DNA of 64,000 nt from Rhizobium sp. TH2 (GCF_024707525.1 NZ_CP062231.1:4092001-4156000), one strand, 5' to 3'. Shown: positions 44,604 to 54,419, numbered from the stretch's first letter. Notes: a model not told the origin generated them from the sequence alone. A program made the numbers and translations.

Positions 44604-45845
44604 TCACATATTGATTTTCTCGTTCGGAATGGCGTAGGCCACCGCGCCAGTGCCGCACCAGCTATGGGTGCGGAACAGGATGCGGCAGTCCGCAAGGTTT
44701 TCCATCAGCCAGAGCGGCGTTTTCCAGATGCCGTCGGCATTGTGGTAGACGGTCGCGGCAATGATTGGCCTGCTGCGATGGAATGTTTCGAGGCCGCCCT
44801 TCAGCGCATCGAGCTCGCCGCCTTCGAGATGCAGCTTGACGAAGGTCGGTTCCAGATCGAGCGCATCGAGCATGGTGACCGTGACGGTATCCTGTCCGAT
44901 CGGCGAGATCTGGGAGGCGTAGCCGAGACCGGAATGGAAGCGGGCTTTGCCAGTTTCGGTGCCGAGGGCATCGCCGATGATGCGTGTGCGACGCTCATCA
45001 GGCCAATGATCGTTGAATGTCTTTTCAAGCACCGTGCGGTTGGCTGAATCCGGCTCGACGGCGATGATCTCACGCCAGTCCGGGCGGAGACGATCAAGCG
45101 CCAGCGAGACGCTGCCATGGTGCGCGCCGCCATCGAGGAAGACAGGATCGGCTTCCAGCGCATCCAGCACTTCGGGGATGGAGAAGCGGTTGTGGTTGGC
45201 GACCACGGTGCCATCGAACAGCCACTCCTGCCGCAATTGCCGCCAGGCGAGGAACTGCAGGTGGTGCGCCCGCGAAGCGTCGTCGGCGAAGCCGGAGAGT
45301 ACGCTGGCGGCATTCCGGTGGTCGGCATCGGAAAGCGGCGGCGCATACCAGCCGTTGGACAGCGAATGGACGGCGCGGAAATTCTCGGCGAAATCGTAGA
45401 AGGGTGCGATATGCGCGAAACCGAGATCATCGAGCATCGCTTCCAGCGGCACATAGGGCGCGGTGACGACCGTGACCAGCACGAGATGGCTCTGCATGAG
45501 ATGCGCGGGCGCGGCATCGGGCGCATAGATGGGCTTGTCGCGCCACAGGGGATGTTCGCCGAGCGTATCCGCATTGCGGTCGATGACGAAATCGAAATCG
45601 CGGCCGACTTCGGCGAGAAACTCCTTCGCCATCTGGCCGAGATTGCCGGCGCCATAGAGGGCGAGCGGCAAGTTGGTTGGCAGAGTAGGGAAATCCGTTC
45701 TGGAGGCAGCGATCTCATCAAGCAGCCGCAGCGCTTCGGCGGTCGAAGGCGGCGCGGCGAAGTGCCGGGCGCGATATCGCCCGGTGCCGATGCTGTCCTT
45801 GCTTGCCGCCAACTGGGCCAATCGGAGTCCTCTGTCTGTGACCAT
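44604..45845 (-). CDS. FkbM-family methyltransferase with N-terminal extension
   Basis: 413-aa protein. The N-terminal half has a nucleotide-binding look (LALYGAGNLGQMAKEFLAEV) and may be a sugar- or cofactor-recognition domain; the C-terminal half is FkbM-like: VFLDGGAHHGSVSLALDRLR, AVEPDSANRTVLEKTF, VTVTMLDALDLEPTFVKLHL, EGGELDALKG. Most likely an O-methyltransferase acting on a sugar of the local glycan. Start is chosen at 45845; the residues above are not family-like. Confidence 0.82.
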   Translation of the reverse strand: MVTDRGLRLAQLAASKDSIGTGRYRARHFAAPPSTAEALRLLDEIAASRTDFPTLPTNLPLALYGAGNLGQMAKEFLAEVGRDFDFVIDRNADTLGEHPLWRDKPIYAPDAAPAHLMQSHLVLVTVVTAPYVPLEAMLDDLGFAHIAPFYDFAENFRAVHSLSNGWYAPPLSDADHRNAASVLSGFADDASRAHHLQFLAWRQLRQEWLFDGTVVANHNRFSIPEVLDALEADPVFLDGGAHHGSVSLALDRLRPDWREIIAVEPDSANRTVLEKTFNDHWPDERRTRIIGDALGTETGKARFHSGLGYASQISPIGQDTVTVTMLDALDLEPTFVKLHLEGGELDALKGGLETFHRSRPIIAATVYHNADGIWKTPLWLMENLADCRILFRTHSWCGTGAVAYAIPNEKINM

Positions 45846-45874
45846 CCAACTACAATGAACACACTTGCCCGGAG

Positions 45875-46597
45875 CTAGAGCCGGGCCGCATGGATATCCC
45901 ACCAATGGGTCCGGTCGGCGATGCGGTTGCCTTCGCGGTCGCGCACGGTGGAGGCGTAAAGCTCGATGATGTCTTCATGCGAAAGCCACCCACCGGCGAT
46001 TTCATCGCCCAGCGGGCCGGACGCACCCTTGGGAAAGGCCATTCCGCTCGTCTCGTCGCGGAGATCGGGCACCATCGACTGGTCGAGCAACTTGAAACCA
46101 TTATAGCCCGCCGAGGCGAGGATATCGAGATACTGGAAACCGAAGCGGCAATCCTCGACGCTGACGCGGGCGGGGAGCAATTCGAGAGAGTTGAGCTGTT
46201 CGAGCACCTGGAGATCGACGCCCTCGACGTCGATCTTGAGATAATATGGCACGCCGTGTTCGGCGAACAACTCGCCCAGCGTCATCGAGCGCACGGTGAT
46301 CGGCTGCGTCTGGCTGTTGTCGCGGCCGGCCCAGCCGGTCTCGATCGAGCTCCAGTGGTCGTTGTCGAGATTGACGTGGAAGGTCACCTCGCCGGATTGA
46401 TCCCAGATCGCGGCATTGACGATGGCGAGCTTGTCCTCAACGATCGCATCGGCAAAGCGCGCCTCGGCCTTCCGGCAGAGCCCCGGATTGGCCTCCAGCG
46501 CCACGACCTTGAAACCTTTGCGCAGGTAGAAGCCGGTGTCGTCGCCATTGTTCATGCCGAGGTCGGCGACCAGCCTGCTTTCGAAGGCGTATTCCAT
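45875..46597 (-). CDS. FkbM-family methyltransferase
   Basis: 240-aa SAM-dependent methyltransferase. Motifs: LVADLGMNNGDDTGFYLRKG, VVALEANPGLCRKAEARF, IVNAAIWDQSGEVTFHVN and the FkbM signature YYLKIDVEGVDLQVLEQL. Start at 46597 with AGGATGG upstream. Divergent from the SDR gene, with 98 bp between. It lies 29 bp upstream of the longer FkbM gene and is co-directional. Confidence 0.88.
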   Translation of the reverse strand: MEYAFESRLVADLGMNNGDDTGFYLRKGFKVVALEANPGLCRKAEARFADAIVEDKLAIVNAAIWDQSGEVTFHVNLDNDHWSSIETGWAGRDNSQTQPITVRSMTLGELFAEHGVPYYLKIDVEGVDLQVLEQLNSLELLPARVSVEDCRFGFQYLDILASAGYNGFKLLDQSMVPDLRDETSGMAFPKGASGPLGDEIAGGWLSHEDIIELYASTVRDREGNRIADRTHWWDIHAARL

Positions 46598-46695
46598 TGT
46601 GCCATCCTTTTGAGCGGCTCGTTGGCTACTCTGATATTCCATGGCGGCTTGCCCGTGGCTAATGTCGCTAGCGATTCGCCGATACTGAGGATGAC

Positions 46696-47532
46696 ATGAA
46701 AAAGAGGATCCTGCTCACCGGAGCGTCGGGCTTCGTCGGACGGCAGGTGGCGCGTGCGCTGATCGAGGCCGGGCATGGGCTTGTCGTGACCATGCGGCCC
46801 GGCGGCCTGGAGCGTTCCGGCCTCGGCGCTCACGAGGCCGATGTCATTGAGACGCCGGATCTTTTCGCGGAGAGCGAGGCCTGGTGGGCGCCGCCTATGG
46901 CAGGCGTCGATGCGGTGATCCATGCCGCCTGGTCTGTCGAACCCGGGAAATATCTCGATTCATCGCGCAATGTGGACTGCGTCGCGGGCAGTCTTCGGCT
47001 CGCGGATGCGGCGAGACGCGCCGGGGTCGGGCAGTTCATCGGCATCGGCACCTGTTTCGAATACCGCCTGCCCAATGACCGCATCACGGCCGACGCGCCG
47101 CTCGGTCCGGTAACCCTCTATGCCGCCGCCAAGCTCGCGCTCTATCACATGCTGGAACGGCGGTTCGCGGAGACCGGCACGCAACTGACCTGGGCACGGC
47201 TGTTCTATCTCTTCGGCGTGGGCGAACACCCCGCACGGTTGTTTCCGATGCTGCATCGGAAGCTCGCGGCCGGCGAGATGGTCGAGCTTTCGTCAGGCGA
47301 CAAGATCCGGGATTTTCTCGATGTGGCCGAGGCGGGCAGCATGATCGCACGCGTAGCCGGGAGCGAACAGGCCGGCGTGGTCAATATCTGTTCCGGCAAA
47401 CCGGTGACGATCCGCGAGATCGCCGAGGAGATCGCCGATATCCACGGCCGGCGCGACCTCCTGCGCTTCGGCACGGCAAACGTCCATCCGCGCGATCCGT
47501 TTGCCGTGGTGGGCGTGCCCAATATTCTCTAG
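46696..47532 (+). CDS. NAD(P)-dependent SDR, sugar epimerase/4-ketoreductase type
   Basis: 278-aa extended SDR. MKKRILLTGASGFVGRQVAR is the cofactor motif; the active site is in GTCFEYR...YAAAKLAL (Tyr-x-x-x-Lys), with ARLFYLFGVGE and VVNICSGKPVTIREIAEEIA. The short C-terminal part and GxCFEY are typical of NDP-sugar reductases from rhizobial glycan loci. It could supply the 4-keto reduction needed after the C-methyltransferase. AGGATGAC before the ATG. Confidence 0.85.
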   Translation: MKKRILLTGASGFVGRQVARALIEAGHGLVVTMRPGGLERSGLGAHEADVIETPDLFAESEAWWAPPMAGVDAVIHAAWSVEPGKYLDSSRNVDCVAGSLRLADAARRAGVGQFIGIGTCFEYRLPNDRITADAPLGPVTLYAAAKLALYHMLERRFAETGTQLTWARLFYLFGVGEHPARLFPMLHRKLAAGEMVELSSGDKIRDFLDVAEAGSMIARVAGSEQAGVVNICSGKPVTIREIAEEIADIHGRRDLLRFGTANVHPRDPFAVVGVPNIL

Positions 47533-47540
47533 GCAAAAGA

Positions 47541-47568
47541 AAACCCGCCGGATCGCTCCGGCGGGTTT
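47541..47568. terminator. Bidirectional terminator
   Basis: Perfect 12-bp inverted repeat AAACCCGCCGGA / TCCGGCGGGTTT with a 4-base loop, eight bases after the SDR stop; A and T runs on each side let it serve both the SDR gene and the convergent DoxX gene. Confidence 0.9.
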
Positions 47569-47587
47569 CGACTTGTGATGTCGGGTA

Positions 47588-48028
47588 TCAGGCGAGCGCG
47601 GGCTGAGCCACACCGCGGCGGGCATCGATCGACCAGGCACCGGCACCGACCGCGGCAAGCGCCAGGAAGCCACCGGCGATGGTGATGTTCTTCCACATCA
47701 TCAGGCCGTTGAACATGGTCAGCAGGTCATTCGCGCCCTGCGGGAAATCAGGAATGGCAATCGAGCCCGAGTGGAAGACGAGGCCGGTAAACAGGCCGAA
47801 GGCGGCCAGCGCCACGGCGGCGATCTTGGTCTGGAAGCCGACCAGCACGGCAAGGCCGGCGACGACTTCAAACAGGCCGGCAAGATAGGCGAGTGCGGTG
47901 GCGGCGGGCAGGCCGGCGCCGGTGATCATATAGGCAGTCTGGCCCGGATCGACGAGCTTGGAGGCACCGGACATGATGAACATGACCGAGAGGAGGACGC
48001 GGGCAGCGAGGAGAATTGCATTGTTCAT
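47588..48028 (-). CDS. DoxX-family membrane protein
   Basis: 146-aa inner-membrane protein with four hydrophobic segments (ARVLLSVMFIMSGASKL, LPAATALAYLAGLFEVVAGL, KIAAVALAAFGLFTGLVF, NITIAGGFLALAAVGAGAW). The first and second segments hold the DoxX pattern, and FPQGANDLLTMFNGLMMWKN is conserved in rhizobial members. The role in the cell is poorly known; relatives are linked to redox stress. Shares a 208-bp divergent region with the glutathione transferase. Confidence 0.88.
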   Translation of the reverse strand: MNNAILLAARVLLSVMFIMSGASKLVDPGQTAYMITGAGLPAATALAYLAGLFEVVAGLAVLVGFQTKIAAVALAAFGLFTGLVFHSGSIAIPDFPQGANDLLTMFNGLMMWKNITIAGGFLALAAVGAGAWSIDARRGVAQPALA

Positions 48029-48105
48029 GGAAGTGACTCCGTTGGATTTCGTTGGAGCCTTTCAACCACTTTTCCGCTGTCTACGATAGATAGCAAAAGA
48101 TGCAC

Positions 48106-48132
48106 ATATCGTGCACTAATATTGAACGATAT
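48106..48132. promoter_or_regulatory. Palindromic site between doxX-like and GST genes
   Basis: ATATCGT (48106-48112) and ACGATAT (48126-48132) form an inverted repeat with a 13-base spacer. It sits in the middle of the divergent region, as expected for a shared operator. Confidence 0.45.
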
Positions 48133-48236
48133 CCCTCTTGAAATGTGGCTGGAATTGGGCATCTGTCGCTTGTCGTGGCCGATACATGTATTTACGTTGC
48201 CGGCACCATACTTTTCCGCACTCAAAGGATCCCTGC

Positions 48237-48941
48237 ATGGCCGACCTCTCTTCTTTCAAGATCACCCAGCGCTGGCCCGCCGCCAACCCCGACGTGATCC
48301 AGCTCTATTCGCTGCCGACGCCGAATGGCATCAAGGTCTCCGCCATGCTGGAGGAAACCGGCCTCGCCTATGAGCCGCATCTCGTCAATTTCAGCAACAA
48401 CGACCAGCTGACGCCGGAATTCCTGTCGCTCAATCCCAACAACAAGATCCCCGCGATCATCGACCCCAACGGCCCCGATGGAAAGCCGCTGGCGCTGTTC
48501 GAGAGTGGTGCGATCCTGTTCTATCTCGCGGAAAAGTCCGGCAAGTTCCTCCCCCAGGACGGCGCGGGTCGCTACGAGACCCTGCAATGGGTGATGTTCC
48601 AGATGGGCGGCCCCGGCCCGATGTTCGGCCAGGTCGGCTTTTTCGTGAAATTCGCCGGCAAGCACATCGTGGATCCCCGCCCGCGCCAGCGCTATCTCGA
48701 CGAAGCCAGGCGCCTGCTCGGCGTCATCGAAGGCCGGCTCAACGGCCGCGACTACATGATGGGCAGCGACTACACGATCGCCGACATCGCGCTCTGGCCC
48801 TGGCTCCGCACCATCAACGGCTTCTACGGCGCCGGCGAACTGGTCGGCATCAAGGGCTTCCCAAGGGTGCTGGATTACGTCAAGCGCTGCGAGGAGCGTC
48901 CGGCGAGCATCAAGGCCGTCAATATCCCGGCGCGTGGTTGA
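48237..48941 (+). CDS. Glutathione S-transferase (YfcG/YghU type)
   Basis: 234-aa thiol transferase or disulfide-bond oxidoreductase. The thioredoxin-fold N-domain has VIQLYSLPTPNGIKVSAMLE, NPNNKIPAIID and GAILFYLAEKSG. The helical C-domain has FQMGGPGPMFGQVGFF, typical of YfcG/YghU members. The start at 48237 (MADLSSFKITQRW) is favoured over upstream frames. Confidence 0.9.
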   Translation: MADLSSFKITQRWPAANPDVIQLYSLPTPNGIKVSAMLEETGLAYEPHLVNFSNNDQLTPEFLSLNPNNKIPAIIDPNGPDGKPLALFESGAILFYLAEKSGKFLPQDGAGRYETLQWVMFQMGGPGPMFGQVGFFVKFAGKHIVDPRPRQRYLDEARRLLGVIEGRLNGRDYMMGSDYTIADIALWPWLRTINGFYGAGELVGIKGFPRVLDYVKRCEERPASIKAVNIPARG

Positions 48942-48949
48942 TAAGAAGT

Positions 48950-48989
48950 CCCCGCCCCAAACCCCTCCCCACAAGGGGGAGGGGCTTAA
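48950..48989 (+). repeat. Inverted repeat, family B, left copy
   Basis: CCCCGCCCCAAACCCCTCCC followed by CACAAGGGGGAGGGG. Pairs with 49066-49102. Could act as a terminator for the GST gene. Confidence 0.65.
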
Positions 48990-49065
48990 CCGGCGGCACC
49001 CTCACCGCAAAAACAGCAACGCCGCGGCGTGTGGAAATGGTAGTTGAGGCGGACAGTGCGACAAC

Positions 49066-49102
49066 GTAAGCCCCTCCCTTGTGGGGAGGGGTTGGGGCGG
49101 GG
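49066..49102 (-). repeat. Inverted repeat, family B, right copy
   Basis: GTAAGCCCCTCCCTTGTGGG then GAGGGGTTGGGGCGGGG: inverted partner of 48950-48989, between convergent GST and hydrolase genes. Another short rhizobial repeat family, different from the A copies. Confidence 0.65.
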
Positions 49103-49108
49103 TCTTTC

Positions 49109-49816
49109 TTAAACTCCACCAATCACATCGCGCAGGATTGCGTTAAACGCTTCGGGCCGTTCCATCGGCACGTAATGCCCGCAATCCTCGATGACATGCA
49201 GCCGGCCATTCCGGGTGAGTCCGGTCTGCCGCGCCGAGGATTCCGGGCCGGGTGCGGTATCGTCCGCACCGGTGACGAAGACGACCGGGATTTCCAGTTT
49301 CGAGAGTAACGCCTCCCGATCTGGCCGCGTATGAAACACGCTGACGCCACGCGCGATGTCTTCCGAGGGATGACTGAGCGCAAGTTGAAGCGCCTCTGAT
49401 CGCGCTTCGGCATTGCTGTCTGCAAATAGTGGATTCCAGAAGGTCGCCCACGCCGCTTCGACACCCGCCTGCTCCAAAATATGCAATGCACTTGCATGGA
49501 GTTCGGGATTCGGCCGGTGCCTGGCATTGGTGCCGATCAGCACGAGTGCCGCGACGCGCTCGGGCGCGATGCTAGCCACTTCAAGGGCACAGGAGCCGCC
49601 GACAGAGTTCCCGACGACAATCATCCGCTCCTCCTTAACAGGGCTCAGTGCGGCGGTCGCCCACTCGCGCATGGTATCGCCATGGCCGTAGAGCGTTGGC
49701 GCATATGTCGAATCGGGAAGGAGGTCCACCTGCGCCGACCACATCCTGCCGTCCAGCGGCAGCGCATGCAGGAAAAGAATGCCGATCCTTGCGTGTGATG
49801 TCGTGGCCACAGCCAT
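49109..49816 (-). CDS. Alpha/beta hydrolase
   Basis: 235-aa cytosolic alpha/beta-hydrolase. The nucleophile elbow is VGNSVGGSC (Gly-x-Ser-x-Gly); the Asp region is FVTGADDTAPG and the catalytic His DCGHYVPMERPEA. The oxyanion part is LFLHALPLDGRMW. Substrate not inferable; the family includes 3-oxoadipate enol-lactonase and various esterases. It begins 20 bp after the small PAS-like gene and is probably in one transcript with it. Confidence 0.88.
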   Translation of the reverse strand: MAVATTSHARIGILFLHALPLDGRMWSAQVDLLPDSTYAPTLYGHGDTMREWATAALSPVKEERMIVVGNSVGGSCALEVASIAPERVAALVLIGTNARHRPNPELHASALHILEQAGVEAAWATFWNPLFADSNAEARSEALQLALSHPSEDIARGVSVFHTRPDREALLSKLEIPVVFVTGADDTAPGPESSARQTGLTRNGRLHVIEDCGHYVPMERPEAFNAILRDVIGGV

Positions 49817-49836
49817 CCTTCACGTCAGAGGAGGCG

Positions 49837-50268
49837 TCAATGGCCCGAGGTCTCGACGGGCATGCGGGGAAAGATGAATACGCCGGCCATGCGGCCATTG
49901 TTGTGCTCACCGAAGCCGCTGGATTCGCCGATGCAGACCAGCGGCTGGCGCTCACCTGGACCGGTGACGATGTGCGTGGAGAAGCAGAAGGACGAGGCCG
50001 ACGAAGAGGCATTCTCGAGCAGCTCGAGAATGCTGATCCTGTCCGCCGCATCGTAGCATCGCAGCAGGGTCAGCAGGCCGCACTCGCCGCCTGCGAGTCC
50101 ATGCAATTGCTCACTGAGCGTTCCGAGCTGGAACAGGCCATTGGCCAGATCACCGCTCCATTCGTCGGTGACGCAGAACTTGTCGAGAGCCGACGACTCG
50201 AAACCGCTTTCAAAGCGTTCCTGAGGAAGCTGCGCCGCAGGTGCTTTCACCTTGGATATTCTGAACAC
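49837..50268 (-). CDS. Hypothetical protein with PAS-like features
   Basis: 143-aa protein, GTG start. The middle resembles a PAS fold by eye: FCVTDEWSGDLANGLFQLG, RCYDAADRISILELLENA (D-x-x-D-R-x-x-x-x-x-x-x-L), FSTHIVTGPGERQPLVCIGE and GRMAGVFIFPR. No output domain, so if real it would be a stand-alone sensor or adaptor. The assignment is tentative. It precedes the alpha/beta hydrolase by 20 bp. Confidence 0.5.
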   Translation of the reverse strand: MFRISKVKAPAAQLPQERFESGFESSALDKFCVTDEWSGDLANGLFQLGTLSEQLHGLAGGECGLLTLLRCYDAADRISILELLENASSSASSFCFSTHIVTGPGERQPLVCIGESSGFGEHNNGRMAGVFIFPRMPVETSGH

Positions 50269-50428
50269 TGCCTGCCCCCGCCCCTCTTCCGCCGACCTGC
50301 CGCGAACTCTCTGCTTTACTCATGGTAGATAAGTAAGTTTGCCCTGTAGGCGGCAAGATTGCGCTGATTCAATGACACATTAATCCAACAGTCGGCAGAA
50401 AAAACAGCATTCGTCCGAGCGCGACCAT

Positions 50429-50453
50429 AAAACATGATACTATGTCATGTTTT
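50429..50453. other. AT-rich inverted repeat in the groEL-hydrolase gap
   Basis: AAAACATGA (50429-50437) and TCATGTTTT (50445-50453) flank a 7-base loop, with a further T. The gap 50269-50682 is AT-richer than the window average; besides this hairpin I see only a weak 61-codon minus-strand frame (50465-50650) without support. Confidence 0.45.
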
Positions 50454-50682
50454 TGGCTTCCCATTCAACTGGACGGCAGGTATCCGGACCCCATTTCCTC
50501 GAATCGAAGGCAATTCATATAAGAGATTTCATCCGCTCGGCAATAGAGAATCCCCACGCCCTGTGCTTTGGTCGAAAATACTTGGTCACTCGCCAGAGTA
50601 AACGGTTCCGTTATTTCTTTTCTTGACGCCGAATAAGCCTTTTGGCGCATGCAGATAGCGGATTACCTTGGTCAAACGAAAA

Positions 50683-50704
50683 GGGGCGTCCCTCAGGACG
50701 CCCC
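50683..50704 (-). terminator. Rho-independent terminator of groESL
   Basis: Perfect 9-bp stem GGGGCGTCC-ctca-GGACGCCCC; on the minus strand it is followed by TTTT, about 36 bases after the groEL stop codon. Confidence 0.9.
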
Positions 50705-50740
50705 TATCTACATTAGACGGTGGTAATAGGCTTGAGCCTA

Positions 50741-52399
<1,659 letters not shown>

Positions 52400-52440
52400 T
52401 CAGTGCCCATTGGTTGTCATGGATTGAAGGGATCCGGCAA

Positions 52441-52737
52441 TCAGCCGATAACGCCCATGATGTCGGATTCCTTCATGATCAGAAGGTCTTCGCCGTTCAC
52501 CTTGACTTCGGTGCCCGACCACTTGCCGAACAGAACGCGGTCGCCGGCCTTGACATCAAGAGCAACGAGCGAGCCCTTGTCGTCACGAACGCCGGAGCCG
52601 ACAGCGACGATTTCGCCTTCCTGCGGCTTTTCCTTGGCGGTGTCGGGGATGATGATGCCGCCCTTGGTCTTTTCTTCGGATTCCACGCGGCGTACGACGA
52701 CGCGGTCATGGAGCGGACGGAAATTGATGTCTGCCAT
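52441..52737 (-). CDS. groES: Co-chaperonin GroES
   Basis: 10-kDa lid subunit, 98 aa. [20 protein letters not shown] and mobile-loop [20 protein letters not shown] are textbook GroES; the roof region is [18 protein letters not shown] upstream of the ATG at 52737. First gene of the operon, downstream of a CIRCE element and a good promoter. Confidence 0.99.
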   Translation of the reverse strand: MADINFRPLHDRVVVRRVESEEKTKGGIIIPDTAKEKPQEGEIVAVGSGVRDDKGSLVALDVKAGDRVLFGKWSGTEVKVNGEDLLIMKESDIMGVIG

Positions 52738-52791
52738 CGTTAGTTTCCTCGATCAAATAGATTGCCGGGTCTTCTCCGGATGAATGGATTG

Positions 52792-52818
52792 TTAGCACTC
52801 GTCTCCTTGGAGTGCTAG
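52792..52818. promoter_or_regulatory. CIRCE element (HrcA operator) of groESL
   Basis: TTAGCACTC-N9-GAGTGCTAG: consensus CIRCE with one mismatch at the last base (consensus TAA). It lies just after the -10 element, between the promoter and groES. HrcA repression at normal temperature is therefore expected; hrcA itself is not in this window. Confidence 0.95.
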
Positions 52819-52826
52819 CGGCGTGG

Positions 52827-52855
52827 ATTTAGGCTTCACGTGTTCGTGAGTCAAG
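52827..52855 (-). promoter_or_regulatory. Sigma-70-type promoter of groESL
   Basis: On the minus strand CTTGAC (52850-52855) and CTAAAT (52827-52832) are separated by 17 bp, close to the rhizobial consensus CTTGAC-N17-CTATAT. Transcription would start at about 52820, within or next to CIRCE. An additional RpoH promoter is possible but was not identified. Confidence 0.8.
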
Positions 52856-53034
52856 GTTGAGCTCGTGAAATATTTTTAACGGAATGGTGAATGGGCGACG
52901 GCCGGGTTTCGAGCTTTCACACTGCCAGCAGCGAGGTCGCTGGAAGATGGATGCCCGGCCCAAACTGAAGGCGGCCGGGAAACGTGGCTTCCCGGCCGCA
53001 ATGGCTTGATCTTGGGCTCTCACAGACTGCGGAC

Positions 53035-53817
53035 TTATTTCGCCTCGCTCGCCGCCTTCTCGATAAGGTCTGCGACGGCCTTGGGGTTGGACACATAGAC
53101 GGCGTGGCTGCCGGGGACTTCCTTGACGGTCGAGCCGGCGCGGCTTGCCATCATGCGCTGGGCCGGCGGCGGGATCATCCGGTCGTCGGAAGCGACGAGG
53201 TAGTGGCTCGGCTTGCTCTTCCAGGCCGGATCGGTGACGGCGCCAGTCAAAGCGCCCAGGCCCCACGGAACCTGGGAGTCGGCCATGAAGGCGGCGGTGT
53301 CGGCATCGACATCGGCGGCGAAGGAAGCGGCGAACTTGGCCTTGTCGAGGAACAGGAAGCCATCGACCGGCGGCAGGATCGGCGGAACGGCAGCACCCTC
53401 CGGCGGATTGGCGATCAGCGTCGAGATCGACTCGCCCTTGTCGGGGGCAAAGGCGGCGACATAGACCAGCGACTTGACCTTCTCGTCGGTGCCGGCTTCG
53501 CTGACCACGACGCCGCCATAGGAATGGCCGACGAGAACCACGGGGCCGTCGAACTGGGCAATGGTGCGCTTGGTCACCGCCACGTCATCGGCAAGCGACA
53601 CGGTCGGGTTCTGGACGATGGCGACATTGTAGCCGTCCTTCTTCAGGATGTCGTAGACGCCCTTCCAGCCCGAACCATCGACGAAGCCGCCGTGAACGAG
53701 GACGATGTTCTTGACGCCGGTGGGTTCGGCATGGGCGATTGTTGCGCCGGTGGTGGCGGTGACGACGACGGAAGCGGCCAGCGCTGCGGCGGCGGCGATC
53801 AGGGTGTTGTTGGTCAT
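53035..53817 (-). CDS. Secreted alpha/beta hydrolase (EstC-like)
   Basis: 260-aa exported hydrolase with an N-terminal signal (residues 1-30, ending ATIAHA). Core: NIVLVHGGFVDGSGWKGVYD, nucleophile VVLVGHSYGGVVVSEA, VPWGLGAL, DDRMIPPPAQRMM, and His in EVPGSHAVYVSNPKAV. The HGGF...SGW and GHSYGG patterns are those of the EstC/salicylate-esterase-like group. Divergent from the MarR regulator, with duplicated palindromic sites between them, so it is likely its target. Confidence 0.87.
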   Translation of the reverse strand: MTNNTLIAAAAALAASVVVTATTGATIAHAEPTGVKNIVLVHGGFVDGSGWKGVYDILKKDGYNVAIVQNPTVSLADDVAVTKRTIAQFDGPVVLVGHSYGGVVVSEAGTDEKVKSLVYVAAFAPDKGESISTLIANPPEGAAVPPILPPVDGFLFLDKAKFAASFAADVDADTAAFMADSQVPWGLGALTGAVTDPAWKSKPSHYLVASDDRMIPPPAQRMMASRAGSTVKEVPGSHAVYVSNPKAVADLIEKAASEAK

Positions 53818-53846
53818 TTGGGTATCTCCTCTGGGGTTGCCTATTT

Positions 53847-53869
53847 CGCGATAACCATTATTGCGATAA
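53847..53869. promoter_or_regulatory. Candidate MarR operator, copy 1
   Basis: CGCGATAACCATTATTGCGA followed by TAA: matches copy 2 at 20 of 23 positions. It lies 30 bases upstream of the hydrolase ATG. Confidence 0.65.
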
Positions 53870-53914
53870 TTAATATCTAACCGAAGATGATTCCTTTGTC
53901 CAGAAGTTTTTTAT

Positions 53915-53937
53915 CGCGATAATCATTTTTGTGATAA
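53915..53937. promoter_or_regulatory. Candidate MarR operator, copy 2
   Basis: CGCGATAATCATTTTTGTGA followed by TAA; its left end TTATCGCGATAA (53911-53922) is a perfect palindrome. It lies 36 bases upstream of the MarR ATG. Two copies fit MarR-type autoregulation plus control of the divergent gene. Confidence 0.7.
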
Positions 53938-53972
53938 GGTGCTCTCAACACTTCGATAAAAGGATTCGTTTC

Positions 53973-54419
53973 ATGACCGAACCACCGCTTTTGCCGCTCG
54001 ACAGCCAGCTCTGTTTTTCCATCTACTCGGCGGGAATCGCCATCAACCGGGTCTACAAGCCGATGCTCGACGAGTTAGGCGTCACCTATACCCAGTATCT
54101 CGTCCTCTCCACGCTGTGGGAACTGGACGGCTTGACGATCACGGCGATCTCCGACCGGCTGTGGCTCGAGCCCTCCACCATCACGCCGGCGGTCAAGCGG
54201 CTCGAAGCCGCGGGCTATGTCGAGCGCCGCCGCAACAAGGAGGACGAACGCCTCGTCCAGGTGTTTCTAAGCACCAAGGGCAAGGACCTGCATGCCAGGA
54301 CCGGATGCCTGACCCAAACGCTGCTCGAGCGATCGGGCTTTTCGGTGCCTGAGATGATCGCCCTGAACGAAAAGGTACAGAAGCTGAGAAGCGGCATGCG
54401 AGAGACCACACCTACGTGA
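53973..54419 (+). CDS. MarR-family regulator, OhrR-like
   Basis: 148-aa winged-helix regulator. LDSQLCFSIYSAGIAINRVY holds a Cys in the position used by OhrR for peroxide sensing. The HTH and wing are LTITAISDRLWLEPSTITPA and LEAAGYVERRRNKEDERLVQ. ATG at 53973 has AAAGGA upstream. Probably senses organic hydroperoxide, or a related electrophile, and controls the divergent secreted hydrolase and itself. Confidence 0.88.
   Translation: MTEPPLLPLDSQLCFSIYSAGIAINRVYKPMLDELGVTYTQYLVLSTLWELDGLTITAISDRLWLEPSTITPAVKRLEAAGYVERRRNKEDERLVQVFLSTKGKDLHARTGCLTQTLLERSGFSVPEMIALNEKVQKLRSGMRETTPT

Noticed and set aside
43734..45047. Plus-strand frame of 478 codons across the CmcI-like gene
   Set aside because: Antisense shadow; the minus-strand proteins carry clear family motifs.
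50465..50650. 61-codon minus-strand frame in the groEL-hydrolase gap
   Set aside because: No ribosome-binding site, no recognisable features; probably chance in AT-rich DNA.
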